DNA of 64,000 nt, taken from the NCBI RefSeq assembly GCF_007989805.1, contig NZ_BJUB01000008.1, forward strand, positions 202,410-266,409. Reading direction: 5' to 3'. The notes beneath the pieces were generated by a model. That model did no database searches. It saw only the letters and a list, made by a program, of their open reading frames with translations, and was not told where the DNA came from. The position numbers and the translations under genes were made by a program. The stretch is from Cellulomonas xylanilytica (lineage in GTDB: Bacteria > Actinomycetota > Actinomycetes > Actinomycetales > Cellulomonadaceae). This document shows, piece by piece, positions 38,117 through 46,913 of the stretch (its first letter is position 1; each line of letters starts with the position of its first letter).

Positions 38117-38929
38117 GTGCTGACCATCGCGAGTGTGAACGTCAACGGGATCCGGGCCGCCTACAAGCGGGGGATGGGGACCTGGCTGGAGGCGCGGAAG
38201 CCCGACGTGGTGCTGCTGCAGGAGGTGCGGGCGACCGACGAGATCCTGGCGGACCACCTGCCCGCGGGGGAGTGGCACCTCGCGCACGAGGCCAGCGAGG
38301 TGAAGGGGCGCGCCGGCGTGGCCATCGCCAGCAGGCTGCCGATGACCGCCGTGCGGATCGGTCTGCGGACCGGCGTGACGGGCGACTCGGGCCGGTGGGT
38401 CGAGGCTGACGTGGAGCTGCCCGCGCACGAGGGTGCTCCGGCGCGCAGCATCACCGTCGTGTCCACCTACCTGCACTCGGGCACGCTCGGGACGCCGTCG
38501 ATGGACGAGAAGTACGCGTTCCTGGACCACGTCACGGGCCGGCTGGCGGAGATCGCGGAGCAGGGCGGCTATGCGGTCGTCGCCGGGGACGTGAACATCG
38601 CGCACCGCGAGGCGGACATCAAGAACTGGAAGGGCAACCTGAAGTCGGCCGGGTTCCTCCCGCGGGAGCGGGCCTACCTGGACCGCTGGTTCGACGACCT
38701 GGGCTGGCACGACCTGGGCCGTGAGCTGGGCGGCGAGGGTCCGGGACCGTTCACGTGGTGGTCCTGGCGCGGGCAGGCGTTCGACAACGACGCCGGCTGG
38801 CGCATCGACTACCAGCTGGCCACCCCCGACCTCGCGGACGCCGCTGTGCGCGCGACCGTGGACCGCGCCGCCACGTACGCGGAGCGCTTCTCGGACCACG
38901 CCCCCGTCGTGGTGGAGTACGACCTCTGA
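38117..38929 (+). CDS. xthA: Exodeoxyribonuclease III
   Basis: AP endonuclease of 270 residues of the exonuclease-endonuclease-phosphatase fold. Metal and catalytic residues in ASVNVNGIRAAYK, LLQEVRATDE, STYLHSGT, VAGDVNIAHREADI, RIDYQLATPDLA and SDHAPVVVEY. Cuts DNA at abasic sites. GTG 38117 lies six bases after TTGGAT; the TTG at 38105 is not needed. Confidence 0.94.
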   Translation: MLTIASVNVNGIRAAYKRGMGTWLEARKPDVVLLQEVRATDEILADHLPAGEWHLAHEASEVKGRAGVAIASRLPMTAVRIGLRTGVTGDSGRWVEADVELPAHEGAPARSITVVSTYLHSGTLGTPSMDEKYAFLDHVTGRLAEIAEQGGYAVVAGDVNIAHREADIKNWKGNLKSAGFLPRERAYLDRWFDDLGWHDLGRELGGEGPGPFTWWSWRGQAFDNDAGWRIDYQLATPDLADAAVRATVDRAATYAERFSDHAPVVVEYDL

Positions 38930-38960
38930 CGACGGCCGGTGAGTGGTTGCGGAGAGTGCG

Positions 38961-40229
38961 TCAGGCGTCGAGCACCGGAGCGCCGGGCAGGTCGCGCATC
39001 CGGACCAGCGGCGAGAGGACCACGGGCAGCGCGGCGAGCGCCATGACGCCGACGGAGACCCACAGCGTCGGCAGCACACCGAGGTGGGTGCCCAGCCAGC
39101 CGCCGAGCAGCCCGCCGATCGGCATCGACCCCCAGACGATGAACCGCACGGAGGCGTTCATGCGGCCGAGCAGCGGGGGAGGGCACACGCGCTGGCGGAA
39201 GCTCACCTGGGCCACGTTGTAGACGATGACGGCGAAGCCGAAGGTCGCGCCGCCGGCGATGAGCAGCGGCGCCGCCGGGATGACGCTGGTGGCGGCGAGC
39301 GGGGTCAGGGCGGCCGCGGGGGCGGACAGCAGCGCGCTGAGCGGGATGATCCGGCCCTCGCCCACCCACTGCGCGAGCCGGCCGGCGACGACCGCCCCGA
39401 GCAGCCCGCCGACGGCCGAGGCGGACAGGATCGCGCCGTAGGCGGCGGTGCCCAGACCGAGGGTCCGCAGGACGTAGATGACCAGGACGGCACCGCTGAT
39501 CGCGCTCGCGAAGTTGGCCAGCGACGTGCAGACGACGATCCGCCGCAGGTAGGGCTCGTGCACGACGAACCGCAGGCCCTCGGCGATCTCGGTCCGCAGC
39601 GGCCGGCGGGTGTCGGGGTGCGGCGGTGTCTCCTGGTGCCGGATGCGGCCGACGGCGAACGCGGAGACCAGGTACGTGACGACGGTGATCGCGATGAGCG
39701 CCGGCGCGGCGATGACCCGCAGCAGCAACCCACCGAGCGCCGGTGCCGCGACCTGCGCCACCGACGCGGTGGCCTGCAGCTTCGAGTTGCCCTCCACCAG
39801 GTGGTCGAGGCCCACGAGGCCGGGGATGTAGCTCTGGTGGGAGACGTCGAAGAACACGGTGGCGACGCTGATCACGAGGGCGGCGACGATCAGCAGCGGG
39901 ACCGAGGCGTGCCCCGTGGCGGCGGTCAGGACGACCACGCCCAGGACCGCGGCCCGGACCAGGTCCGCGACGACGAGCACCCGCCGCTTGCGCATCCGGT
40001 CCACCCACGCGCCGGCGGGCAGGCCGATGACGAGGAACGCGGCGTACTCGGCGGCGGTGAGCACGCCCATCTCCCACTCGGTCGCGGCGAGCTGCTGCAC
40101 GGCGAAGATGGGCAGGGCCAGGGCGGTGAGCTGGGCGCCGAGCTGGCCGAAGGCGTCACCCGTCCAGAGCCGCCGGAAGTCCGGGTGGTGGATCAGCGAC
40201 CGGGTGGCCGTGGAGTCGGAGGTGCTCAC
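38961..40229 (-). CDS. MFS-type efflux transporter (MdtH/Enterobactin exporter-like)
   Basis: Membrane protein of 422 residues with about twelve segments. The N terminus DFRRLWTGDAFGQLGAQLTALALP and the loop AGAWVDRMRKRRVLVVADLVRA are hallmarks of the major facilitator drug-export group. Start GTG 40229 is favoured over ATG 40241 because GATGCT lies seven bases before it, leaving the operator free. Divergent from an ArsR-like repressor gene with a palindrome between, so probably repressed by it and induced by the exported compound. Confidence 0.88.
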   Translation of the reverse strand: MSTSDSTATRSLIHHPDFRRLWTGDAFGQLGAQLTALALPIFAVQQLAATEWEMGVLTAAEYAAFLVIGLPAGAWVDRMRKRRVLVVADLVRAAVLGVVVLTAATGHASVPLLIVAALVISVATVFFDVSHQSYIPGLVGLDHLVEGNSKLQATASVAQVAAPALGGLLLRVIAAPALIAITVVTYLVSAFAVGRIRHQETPPHPDTRRPLRTEIAEGLRFVVHEPYLRRIVVCTSLANFASAISGAVLVIYVLRTLGLGTAAYGAILSASAVGGLLGAVVAGRLAQWVGEGRIIPLSALLSAPAAALTPLAATSVIPAAPLLIAGGATFGFAVIVYNVAQVSFRQRVCPPPLLGRMNASVRFIVWGSMPIGGLLGGWLGTHLGVLPTLWVSVGVMALAALPVVLSPLVRMRDLPGAPVLDA

Positions 40230-40246
40230 GGCGCCCAGCATCGGGT

Positions 40247-40272
40247 CACTGATTGGGATAAGTCAATCACTG
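40247..40272. promoter_or_regulatory. Operator between the MFS and ArsR-like genes
   Basis: Inverted repeat CACTGATTG-N8-CAATCACTG, with one mismatch in nine. Placed between two divergent starts (40229 and 40288), it covers both promoter regions. Likely the binding site of the ArsR-like protein. Confidence 0.7.
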
Positions 40273-40287
40273 TGCGAGGATCGGCCC

Positions 40288-40854
40288 ATGACAGAGGCTG
40301 CTCCCCAGGACACGGCCGACGCCGACGCCGACGCCCGCGCCCTGGCGAGCACGCTGCGGCTCCGCATCCTGCGGCTGTGCCTGGACGAGGCGCTCACCAA
40401 CCGGGAGATCGCCGAGCGGCTGGACCGCAACCCGGCGACCGTCCTGCACCACGTCCGCACGCTGGTCGACCGCGGGTTCCTGGTGGCCGAGCCGGCCCGG
40501 CGGGGGACCCGCGGCTCACGCGAGGTGCCGTACAAGGCGACGGGCAAGTCCTGGCGAACGCCCGGCGGTCCGGGGACGAGTCGCGTCCTCATCCGGACGT
40601 TCCTCGAGGAGGTCGACCTCGTGGACCCGAAGGACGTGCAGGCCACGCGCCTGGGCCTGCGGCTCGATGCCGCCGGGTTCGAGGAGCTGGTCGCGCGGAT
40701 CGGGGCGGTGCTCCACGAGTTCGCCGACCGGCCGCCCACCCCCGGAGGCACGCCCTACTCCGTGTTCTGGGCGATGCACGAGGACGTGACGCGTCAGACG
40801 CCCCCGCGCAACGCGGCGATGGGCTCGATCGACGCGGCCTTGAGCGACGGGTAG
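40288..40854 (+). CDS. ArsR-like winged-helix regulator
   Basis: Protein of 188 residues. The winged helix (LASTLRLRILRLCLDE, TNREIAERLDRNPATVLHHV, LVDRGFLVAEPARRG) covers residues 18-80; an effector or dimer part follows. No cysteine metal motif, so it senses something other than metal, probably the substrate of the neighbouring MFS pump. Its last 61 bases overlap the end of the convergent FtsX-type permease gene. Confidence 0.85.
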   Translation: MTEAAPQDTADADADARALASTLRLRILRLCLDEALTNREIAERLDRNPATVLHHVRTLVDRGFLVAEPARRGTRGSREVPYKATGKSWRTPGGPGTSRVLIRTFLEEVDLVDPKDVQATRLGLRLDAAGFEELVARIGAVLHEFADRPPTPGGTPYSVFWAMHEDVTRQTPPRNAAMGSIDAALSDG

Positions 40855-42041
40855 AGCCCGGCGAGCAGACCGATCACACCGCCGGCCAGGGCCGCGACGC
40901 CGACCATCCGCAGGTCGAGGATGGGGGTCCACTCCTGGGCGGCACTGACCCCGACGACGACGGCGACGCCGAGCGCTGCGCCCAGCATCCCGCCCAGCAG
41001 GCCGACGACCACCGACTCGACCATGAACTGCGCGCCGATGTCCCGCCGGGTCGCGCCGAGCGCCCGCCGCAGGCCGATCTCGCCCACGCGCTCCAGCACC
41101 GACAGCAGGGTCACGTTCGCGATCCCGACACCACCGATCAGCAGCGCCACGCCGCCGAGCGCCAGGAAGATCGTGTTCACGTCCGCCTGCACGCTCTGCC
41201 GGACGATCGAGGTGGCCGGCGGCGTCTGCACGTCGATGCTCTCGGGGGCGTTCGGGCTCAGCGCCGTCGCCAGCTGGCTGCCGACCACGGCCCCGGCTCC
41301 GACCGCCAGGTGCAGGTGCAGCTCGTCCGGGGACGCCAGGGCGAAGTCGGCACGGGCGGTCCCCTCGGGCATCACCACGGAGGACAGCACGTCGGCCCGG
41401 CGCTGCACGTCGTCGACGATGCCGATGACCTGGTAGGCGCGCTCGCCGATGAAGATCGAGGGCTGCCGGTCGACCCGGACCACCCCGAGGCGCTCGGCGG
41501 CGTCGACGCCGAGCACGACCACGCGGTCGGCGCGGGCGTCGTGGCCCTCGTCGAAGTACCGTCCCTGCACGACGCGGCCGCCGACCGCCTCCAGCGCACC
41601 CGGGGAGGTGGCGACGACGTCCGGGGCGACCGTCCGCGCGGCCGACGGGTCGTGCACCGGCACCGCGGTGATCTCCGCGCCGTCGACGTCGACCGTGGAG
41701 AAGGTCCCGGCCGCCTCGACGCCCGCGAGCCGCTCCGCACGTGCCTCGGCGTCCCACGGCAGCGTCCCGAGAGCGCGCTGCGACCCGTCCCAGCCGTTGC
41801 TGGTCTCCGGCTTGGCCACCCCCTGCGTGGCCGCGACGGCGTCGAACTGCTTGTTGATCTGCCCGGACGCCGTCTGGGCCAGCCCGACGGTCACCACGAC
41901 GGAGGCGATGCCGAGCACGGTGCCCAGGATGGTGAGCAGCAGCCGTCCCGGCCGTGCACCGATCCCGGCCGCCGCCTCGGCCAGCAGGTCCCGCAGCCCG
42001 AACCGGTCGGACCGCGCCACGCGCTCGGTCACCGCGGTCAT
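40794..42041 (-). CDS. MacB/FtsX-type ABC transporter permease
   Basis: Protein of 415 residues: one N-terminal membrane segment (LLLTILGTVLGIASVVVTVG), a large extracytoplasmic MacB-like core domain (about 50-285) and three C-terminal segments with the FtsX signature ISGVGIANVTLLSVLERVGEIGLRRALGA (as seen: GGVGIANVTLLSVLERVGE). Works with the ATPase whose gene overlaps by four bases and with the HlyD-like adaptor. Such tripartite pumps move peptides, macrolides or lipoproteins by mechanotransmission. Last gene of the operon; its end overlaps the ArsR-like gene. Confidence 0.9.
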   Translation of the reverse strand: MTAVTERVARSDRFGLRDLLAEAAAGIGARPGRLLLTILGTVLGIASVVVTVGLAQTASGQINKQFDAVAATQGVAKPETSNGWDGSQRALGTLPWDAEARAERLAGVEAAGTFSTVDVDGAEITAVPVHDPSAARTVAPDVVATSPGALEAVGGRVVQGRYFDEGHDARADRVVVLGVDAAERLGVVRVDRQPSIFIGERAYQVIGIVDDVQRRADVLSSVVMPEGTARADFALASPDELHLHLAVGAGAVVGSQLATALSPNAPESIDVQTPPATSIVRQSVQADVNTIFLALGGVALLIGGVGIANVTLLSVLERVGEIGLRRALGATRRDIGAQFMVESVVVGLLGGMLGAALGVAVVVGVSAAQEWTPILDLRMVGVAALAGGVIGLLAGLYPSLKAASIEPIAALRGGV

Positions 42042-42757
42042 GCGATCTCCCGCAGGTACCCGTCGGCGATCCGGACCCGACGCTGCGCGCGTGCCGAGAC
42101 CTCGTCGTCGTGCGTGATCACCAGCAGGGTCAGCCCGCCCGCGTGCAGCTCGTCGAACAGGTTGAGCACGCTCGCCGAGCTCTCCGAGTCCAGGTTCCCG
42201 GTCGGCTCGTCCGCCAGCAGCACCCGGGGCTGCGCGACGACCGCGCGCGCGACGGCCGCGCGCTGGCGCTCCCCGCCGGACAGCACCGTCGGGACGAAGT
42301 CGATCCGGTGGCTCAGCCCGACGCGGTCGAGGGCGGCCAGCGCCCGGTCACGCCGCTCCGCGCGCGGGACCCCGCTGTACAGGGTGGCCAGCAGGACGTT
42401 CTCGAGCACCGTCCGGTGCGGCATGAGGTGGAACGCCTGGAACACGAACCCGATGTGGCCCGCCCGCAGTGCCGCCCGCTCGCGCTCGCTCGCGCCGGCC
42501 GTGGGGATGCCGTCGAGGAAGTACTCGCCGTCGGTGGGCTTGTCCAGCAGGCCGAGCAGGTTCAGGAGCGTCGACTTGCCCGAGCCGGACGGCCCGATGA
42601 CGGACAGGTAGTCGCCCGACCCCACGGCGAGGTCGGCTGGGTGCAGCGCGTGGACCGGCGGGTCGCCCGGGAACTGCCGGGCCGCCCCCCGCAGCTCGAG
42701 CACCGGTGGGACCGGCCCGACGTCCTCCGGGGCGTCGAGCAGGTCGAGGACGGTCAC
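42038..42757 (-). CDS. MacB/LolD-type ABC transporter ATP-binding protein
   Basis: ATPase of 239 residues with Walker A GPSGSGKSTLLNLLG, Q-loop region GFVFQAFHLMPHRT, signature LSGGERQRAAVARAVV, Walker B VLLADEPTGNLDS and switch His VITHDD. Overlaps both neighbours by four bases. The first 20 residues are an extra tail before the domain. Confidence 0.93.
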   Translation of the reverse strand: MTVLDLLDAPEDVGPVPPVLELRGAARQFPGDPPVHALHPADLAVGSGDYLSVIGPSGSGKSTLLNLLGLLDKPTDGEYFLDGIPTAGASERERAALRAGHIGFVFQAFHLMPHRTVLENVLLATLYSGVPRAERRDRALAALDRVGLSHRIDFVPTVLSGGERQRAAVARAVVAQPRVLLADEPTGNLDSESSASVLNLFDELHAGGLTLLVITHDDEVSARAQRRVRIADGYLREIA

Positions 42758-44340
42758 TCGTCCGCCTCGGTGTCGGCCGCCTTCTTCTTCGTGTCGGCCA
42801 CGCCGACGACCACCAGGTCGCCCGCCGTGAGCGGTGTCTCGGACCCGGCGATCTCGACGTACCCGTCCGCGGCGAGCCCCGTGGTGACGGTGACCAGCGA
42901 GCTGGCCTCGCCGCCGCTCCCGGCCAGCTCGACCCGCGACTCGCCACCGGGGCCGGCGGTCAGCGCCGCCAGCGGCACGGCCAGCACCTCGCCCTCGGTG
43001 GAGCTCACCGGGACCCGCACGCGGACGTTGGTGTTCTGCAGCGCGACGACCTGCTCCGGGGTGAGGGCGCCGAGGGTGAAGATGACCGTCCGGCGGTCAC
43101 CCTTCGGCTGCTCCGGCTCCTCGGGCTCCTCGCCCTCCGTCTGTCCCTCGGGCGCCTCGGGGGTCGCGCTCGGGTCCTTGACCTCGGCGACGGTGACGGC
43201 GAGCTCCTGGTCGTCGAGCGTGATCGTCCCGGCGGTCCCGACCGTGAGCAGCTCGCTGTCCGCCCGCGTCGCGCTCCCGGTGATCTGGATGGTGGCCCCG
43301 GACACGCTCATGAACTCACCGGTGATCGTCCCGCCACGCGTCGCCTTGACGACGTCGACACGGCGGGGGAGCGACGGGACGAACACGACCTCGCTCGCCG
43401 GGAGCGGGGTCAGCGTCGCGGCCTGCGCCTCGGCCTGGGCCTCCCGGGCCGCGGACAGCTGTGACTGTGCGGCCGCGACGGCATCCCGCTGCGCGCCTGT
43501 GTCGGCGGGGTTGCCCGCCTCGGCCCGCGCCGCCTGCGCCTGCGCGAGCGCGCCCTGCGCCTCGACCACGGCGATGGGGCTGCACGGAGCCTCCTCGGTG
43601 GGCGCCGCGCAGCTGGCCTGCTCCTGGTCGAACGTCGCCTGGGCCACCGTCACGGCGGTGTCCAGGCCGATGAGCTCCGACTGCGGCGGGCCGACGGCCG
43701 CGCCGGCCAGCTCCCGCTGGGCGGCGTTGACGGCGTCCTGCGCCGACCGGACGCCGTCGCGCGCCGCCGTCACGGCCTCCTGCAGCTCCTCGCCCGCCGA
43801 CGGCGGCTCGTAGCCGACCCGCTGGTAGAGCGTCCGGACCCCCGCGGCGGTCGCGGCGTCGTACGCGTCGCTGTCCGCGTCGCCCGCGTCGATGCCGAGG
43901 GCGACGAGCGCGGCCTTGAGCTGCCGGACGTCGGGCCCGGAGACGCCTGCCCGCAGCGACCGGTAGGTGGGCAGGTCGCCCGGCAGCACGATGACGGGCC
44001 GGCCGACGATCTCCAGCGCCACGGACGCGGGGCCGATCTCGGCGCCGACCACCGGCACCTGCCCCGTCACGACGGCCGGGCCGCCCAGGTCCCCGGTCTC
44101 GACCCGCAGGTCGACCGGGTCGTCGTACCCGATGTCCCCGCGGATGACGAGCTCGTTGGCGATGACGCGGCTCTCCACCGGCACGGTGATCGGGCCCGCC
44201 GTCGGGGGTGCGGCATCCGCGGCCGCCTTGCCGGGCGACACGATCAGGCGGCTCAGGAGCACCCCTGCGGCGAGGCAGACGACGGCGACGACCGCCATCA
44301 CGACGATCGTGCGTCGCCCACCGGTGACCTGCGTGCTCAT
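42754..44340 (-). CDS. Periplasmic-adaptor-like (HlyD/MacA) protein with peptidoglycan-binding domain
   Basis: Protein of 528 residues. One N-terminal membrane anchor (IVVMAVVAVVCLAAGVLLS), a barrel-like strand region, a peptidoglycan-binding domain at about 127-180 (LRAGVSGPDVRQLKAALVALG), a long Ala/Gln-rich coiled coil (about 185-325) and a C-terminal barrel part with an acidic insertion (EGQTEGEEPEEPEQPKG). In Gram-positive cells it would span from membrane to cell wall and link the MacB-type pump to the outside. First gene of the pump operon, 68 bases after the lipoprotein gene. Confidence 0.87.
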   Translation of the reverse strand: MSTQVTGGRRTIVVMAVVAVVCLAAGVLLSRLIVSPGKAAADAAPPTAGPITVPVESRVIANELVIRGDIGYDDPVDLRVETGDLGGPAVVTGQVPVVGAEIGPASVALEIVGRPVIVLPGDLPTYRSLRAGVSGPDVRQLKAALVALGIDAGDADSDAYDAATAAGVRTLYQRVGYEPPSAGEELQEAVTAARDGVRSAQDAVNAAQRELAGAAVGPPQSELIGLDTAVTVAQATFDQEQASCAAPTEEAPCSPIAVVEAQGALAQAQAARAEAGNPADTGAQRDAVAAAQSQLSAAREAQAEAQAATLTPLPASEVVFVPSLPRRVDVVKATRGGTITGEFMSVSGATIQITGSATRADSELLTVGTAGTITLDDQELAVTVAEVKDPSATPEAPEGQTEGEEPEEPEQPKGDRRTVIFTLGALTPEQVVALQNTNVRVRVPVSSTEGEVLAVPLAALTAGPGGESRVELAGSGGEASSLVTVTTGLAADGYVEIAGSETPLTAGDLVVVGVADTKKKAADTEADE

Positions 44341-44371
44341 TGCTCTCCTTCTGGGACCTCGGACGGGCAGA

Positions 44372-44405
44372 CGGGCGGGTGCCGTCGTCCGACGGCACCC
44401 GCCCG
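44372..44405 (-). terminator. Terminator or attenuator after the acidic lipoprotein gene
   Basis: Perfect 16-bp arms (CGGGCGGGTGCCGTCG) with a two-base centre, two bases after the lipoprotein stop and 31 bases before the adaptor start. It either separates the lipoprotein transcript from the pump or lets only part of it through. Confidence 0.8.
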
Positions 44406-44407
44406 GC

Positions 44408-45406
44408 TCACTCGGACGCCTGGGCGGCCTTCTCGACCATCGCGTCGAGCTCGTCCTTGTGCGCGTCGATGAACTCCTGCTCGATGGCGAACTGCGCCTC
44501 GAGCGCCGCGCGTCCGGCCCCGGTGCTGTCCTGGCAGGTGCGGTCGGCCACGGCCGTCGCGATCTCCTGGTCGCGGATCTCCGCCAGCGCGGCCGCGTCC
44601 TGGGTGCCGGTCTCCTCGTCGTACGGGATCTCGTTGGTGAGGTTGTAGATGCTGTCCTGCGCCTCCTGCGGGTTGGCGAAGTCGTAACCCTCCTCCGCCA
44701 TGCACTCGGCCCACTTCGCGTACGCCTGCGTCGTCCGCTCGTCGGTCTGCGCGTCCTGCCACAGCTCGTTCATCGCGTCGGTCAGGTCCTTGAACTCCGG
44801 GTCGTCCCAGATCTGGCCGGCCTCGTAGACCTCGTGCTGCGCCTTGCCCTGGCAGCCCGCGGTGGTCCAGTCGTACTCGGGGATGTCCTCCTCGGCCGTC
44901 TCCTCGTCGATCGGCTCCTCGGACATCGTCTGCGCGCCGTAGAGGGCCTCGTAGAACGCCTGCTGCTCGGTCTCGCTCATCGAGGCGACGTAGTCGGCGT
45001 TCGGGTCCACCCACTCCTCGCCCTCGGCGCCCTGGTTGATCGGCATGTCCTCGGACGTCGTGGCGCCGTAGCCGTACTGCTCGGCGAACTCGATCGAGTC
45101 CCACGCCGGCATGCCGTCGTCCTCCTCGTCGAAGCTCCTGCTCATCCCCGAGGTGTCCTGCGGCGTGTACTCGAAGCCCTCCTCCTGCATGCAGGCGGCA
45201 ACGATCTCCTCCGACTCGGCCATCTGGGCGTCGTAGTCGGCCTGGTCCTGCGAGCCGCCGATCTTCTCCCAGTACTCCGCGAGCGGGCTGTCCTCGTACG
45301 TCAGCGTCGCGTCGTCCGACGGTCCGCCGCCGGAGCTGCAGCCGACGAGGAGCGCCAGGGCGACGGCCCCCGTGGCGATCGCGGTGGTGGTCGTCGTGAA
45401 TCTCAT
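44408..45406 (-). CDS. Acidic lipoprotein with a duplicated Cys motif, function unknown
   Basis: Protein of 332 residues with signal peptide and lipobox LLVGCSSGGG (Cys23). The mature part is very acidic and Gln-rich and contains four further cysteines: Cys72, Cys185, Cys235 and Cys291. Cys72 and Cys235 lie in the same motif, C-M-x-E-E-G-(F/Y), followed by Pro six to eight residues later, so the protein may be two repeats each with one C-C pair (72-185 and 235-291) that forms a disulfide outside the cell. Encoded directly upstream of a MacB-type pump. GAAAGGG lies before ATG 45406. A palindrome and a TATGGT box lie upstream. No family recognised. Confidence 0.8.
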   Translation of the reverse strand: MRFTTTTTAIATGAVALALLVGCSSGGGPSDDATLTYEDSPLAEYWEKIGGSQDQADYDAQMAESEEIVAACMQEEGFEYTPQDTSGMSRSFDEEDDGMPAWDSIEFAEQYGYGATTSEDMPINQGAEGEEWVDPNADYVASMSETEQQAFYEALYGAQTMSEEPIDEETAEEDIPEYDWTTAGCQGKAQHEVYEAGQIWDDPEFKDLTDAMNELWQDAQTDERTTQAYAKWAECMAEEGYDFANPQEAQDSIYNLTNEIPYDEETGTQDAAALAEIRDQEIATAVADRTCQDSTGAGRAALEAQFAIEQEFIDAHKDELDAMVEKAAQASE

Positions 45407-45707
45407 CGTGGCGGGCCCTTTCGGCGCGGTGAAGTCACAGTCGCTCTCACTGGTGTCGCCCAGGACCATATCGGCCGAGGTCGGGCCAGAGATCATCCCT
45501 CAGGGTGATCTCCGGACCCGGTCGACCTGCCACCGGGCGCCCGCCCCTCCGCGGGCGCCCGGGGCTGTCCTCACGAGCGCGTCGTGCAGGTACCGAGGCT
45601 AGACAGCCGGGCTCCGGCGAACATCCACCGCAGGGTGCACAACCTTTTCGCCACGTCATACGTCAGTAGTGGGTGGCGTGACGGCCGCCCGGCCCCGCAG
45701 GGGGTCG
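45407..45707. other. 301-bp promoter region of the lipoprotein gene
   Basis: No gene seen. On the minus strand two possible -10 boxes occur, TAGCCT (45602-45597) and TATGGT (45470-45465). The palindrome at 45489-45512 sits over the -35 position of the second. The part next to galK (45660-45707) can fold as a GC-rich hairpin with GGCCGCC/GGCGGCC arms that may end the galactose operon. Confidence 0.5.
45489..45512. promoter_or_regulatory. Palindrome at the lipoprotein promoter
   Basis: Outer arms GAGATCA (45489-45495) and TGATCTC (45506-45512) enclose CCCTCAGGG-type symmetry. It abuts or overlaps the -35 position of the promoter with -10 TATGGT at 45470-45465. The layout fits a response-regulator or repressor site. 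Confidence 0.5.
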
Positions 45708-46913
45708 TCAGGCGGCCGGGCCTGCCGCCGTCGCCACGAGGAAGGCCGGCGGACGCAGGCCAGCGTCCGCGAACGCGTCCGCGACGGACTGCGCCACCCG
45801 GTCCACCTCGTCGGCGGCGACCAGCGCGATCGCCGACCCGCCGAACCCGCCACCGGTCATCCGCGCGCCCGCGGCACCGGCCGCGCGCGCGGTGTCGACG
45901 ACGAGGTCCAGCTCCCGCGACGACACCTCGTAGTCGTCCCGGAGCGAGGCGTGGGACGCGTTCATCAGCGTCCCGACGAGGCCGACCTCCCCGGCGTCGA
46001 GCAGCGCGACGAACCAGGTCACGCGGTCGATCTCGTTCACGACGTGCCGGACGCGGCGCACCTGCACCTCGTCGTCGAGCTTGTCGAGCGGCCACTCCAG
46101 CCCGCGGGGGTCGTCGGAGACCTCGCGGAGCGTGGCGACGCCGAGGCGTGCGGCTGCCGCCTCGCAGGAGGCGCGGCGGGCGGCGTACTGCCCGTCGACC
46201 AGGGCGTGCTCGGCGCGGGTGTCGACCACGAGGAGAGCCAGGTCGTGCGCCGCGAGGTCGAAGGGGACGTGCCGGACGGACCCGTCGAGGCAGTCGAGCA
46301 GGAGCGCGTGACCGCCCTGCGACCGCAGCGACGCCGCCTGGTCCATGCCGCCGGTGGGCGCCCCCGCGATCTCGTTCTCGGCGCGCACGCAGAGCGCTGC
46401 CAGGGTGGCGCGCCCCTCGTCGGACCCGGCGAGCCCCAGCGCGAACGCCGCGTCGAGCGCGACCGCGGTCGACGCCTCCAGCGCCGCGGACGACGACAGC
46501 CCGGCGCCGTAGGGGACGCACGAGTCGATCGCGACGTCGAACCCGGAGACGGCGTGACCGGCCTCCCGCAGCGCCCACGCCACCCCCACGACGTACCCGG
46601 CCCAGCCGTCGACCGTGCCGGGCGCGACGCCGGCGAGGTCGACGGTCCGCACCCCGGTGGGCTCCTGCGCGCTCACGAGCCGGACCACGTCGTCGTCACG
46701 ACGGCGCAGCGCCACGTACGTCCGGTGCGGGAGGGCGATGGGCAGGCACAGGCCGCCGTTGTAGTCGGTGTGCTCCCCGATGAGGTTGACCCGGCCGGGT
46801 GCCGACCAGGTGCCGTCCGGCTCGGCCTCGAACCGGCCCGCGAACAGGCCGCGGACCCGGTCGGCGCCCTCCTGCTCGGTCCAGGCGTCCAGCCACGTCA
46901 CGTCGGCGCTCAT
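45708..46913 (-). CDS. galK: Galactokinase
   Basis: GHMP kinase of 401 residues. Galactose-binding APGRVNLIGEHTDYNGG near residue 40, phosphate-binding VPYGAGLSSSAALE and the C-terminal MTGGGFGGSAIAL are all present. Phosphorylates galactose to galactose-1-phosphate, the first step of the Leloir pathway. Its ATG overlaps the galT stop by four bases, so regulator, galT and galK form one operon. No galE is in the window. Confidence 0.95.
   Translation of the reverse strand: MSADVTWLDAWTEQEGADRVRGLFAGRFEAEPDGTWSAPGRVNLIGEHTDYNGGLCLPIALPHRTYVALRRRDDDVVRLVSAQEPTGVRTVDLAGVAPGTVDGWAGYVVGVAWALREAGHAVSGFDVAIDSCVPYGAGLSSSAALEASTAVALDAAFALGLAGSDEGRATLAALCVRAENEIAGAPTGGMDQAASLRSQGGHALLLDCLDGSVRHVPFDLAAHDLALLVVDTRAEHALVDGQYAARRASCEAAAARLGVATLREVSDDPRGLEWPLDKLDDEVQVRRVRHVVNEIDRVTWFVALLDAGEVGLVGTLMNASHASLRDDYEVSSRELDLVVDTARAAGAAGARMTGGGFGGSAIALVAADEVDRVAQSVADAFADAGLRPPAFLVATAAGPAA

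Noticed and set aside
38943..42611. Open frame of 1,222 codons on the plus strand
   Set aside because: Antisense to the MFS, permease and ATPase genes, which have full motifs; it contains the ArsR-like gene in another frame.
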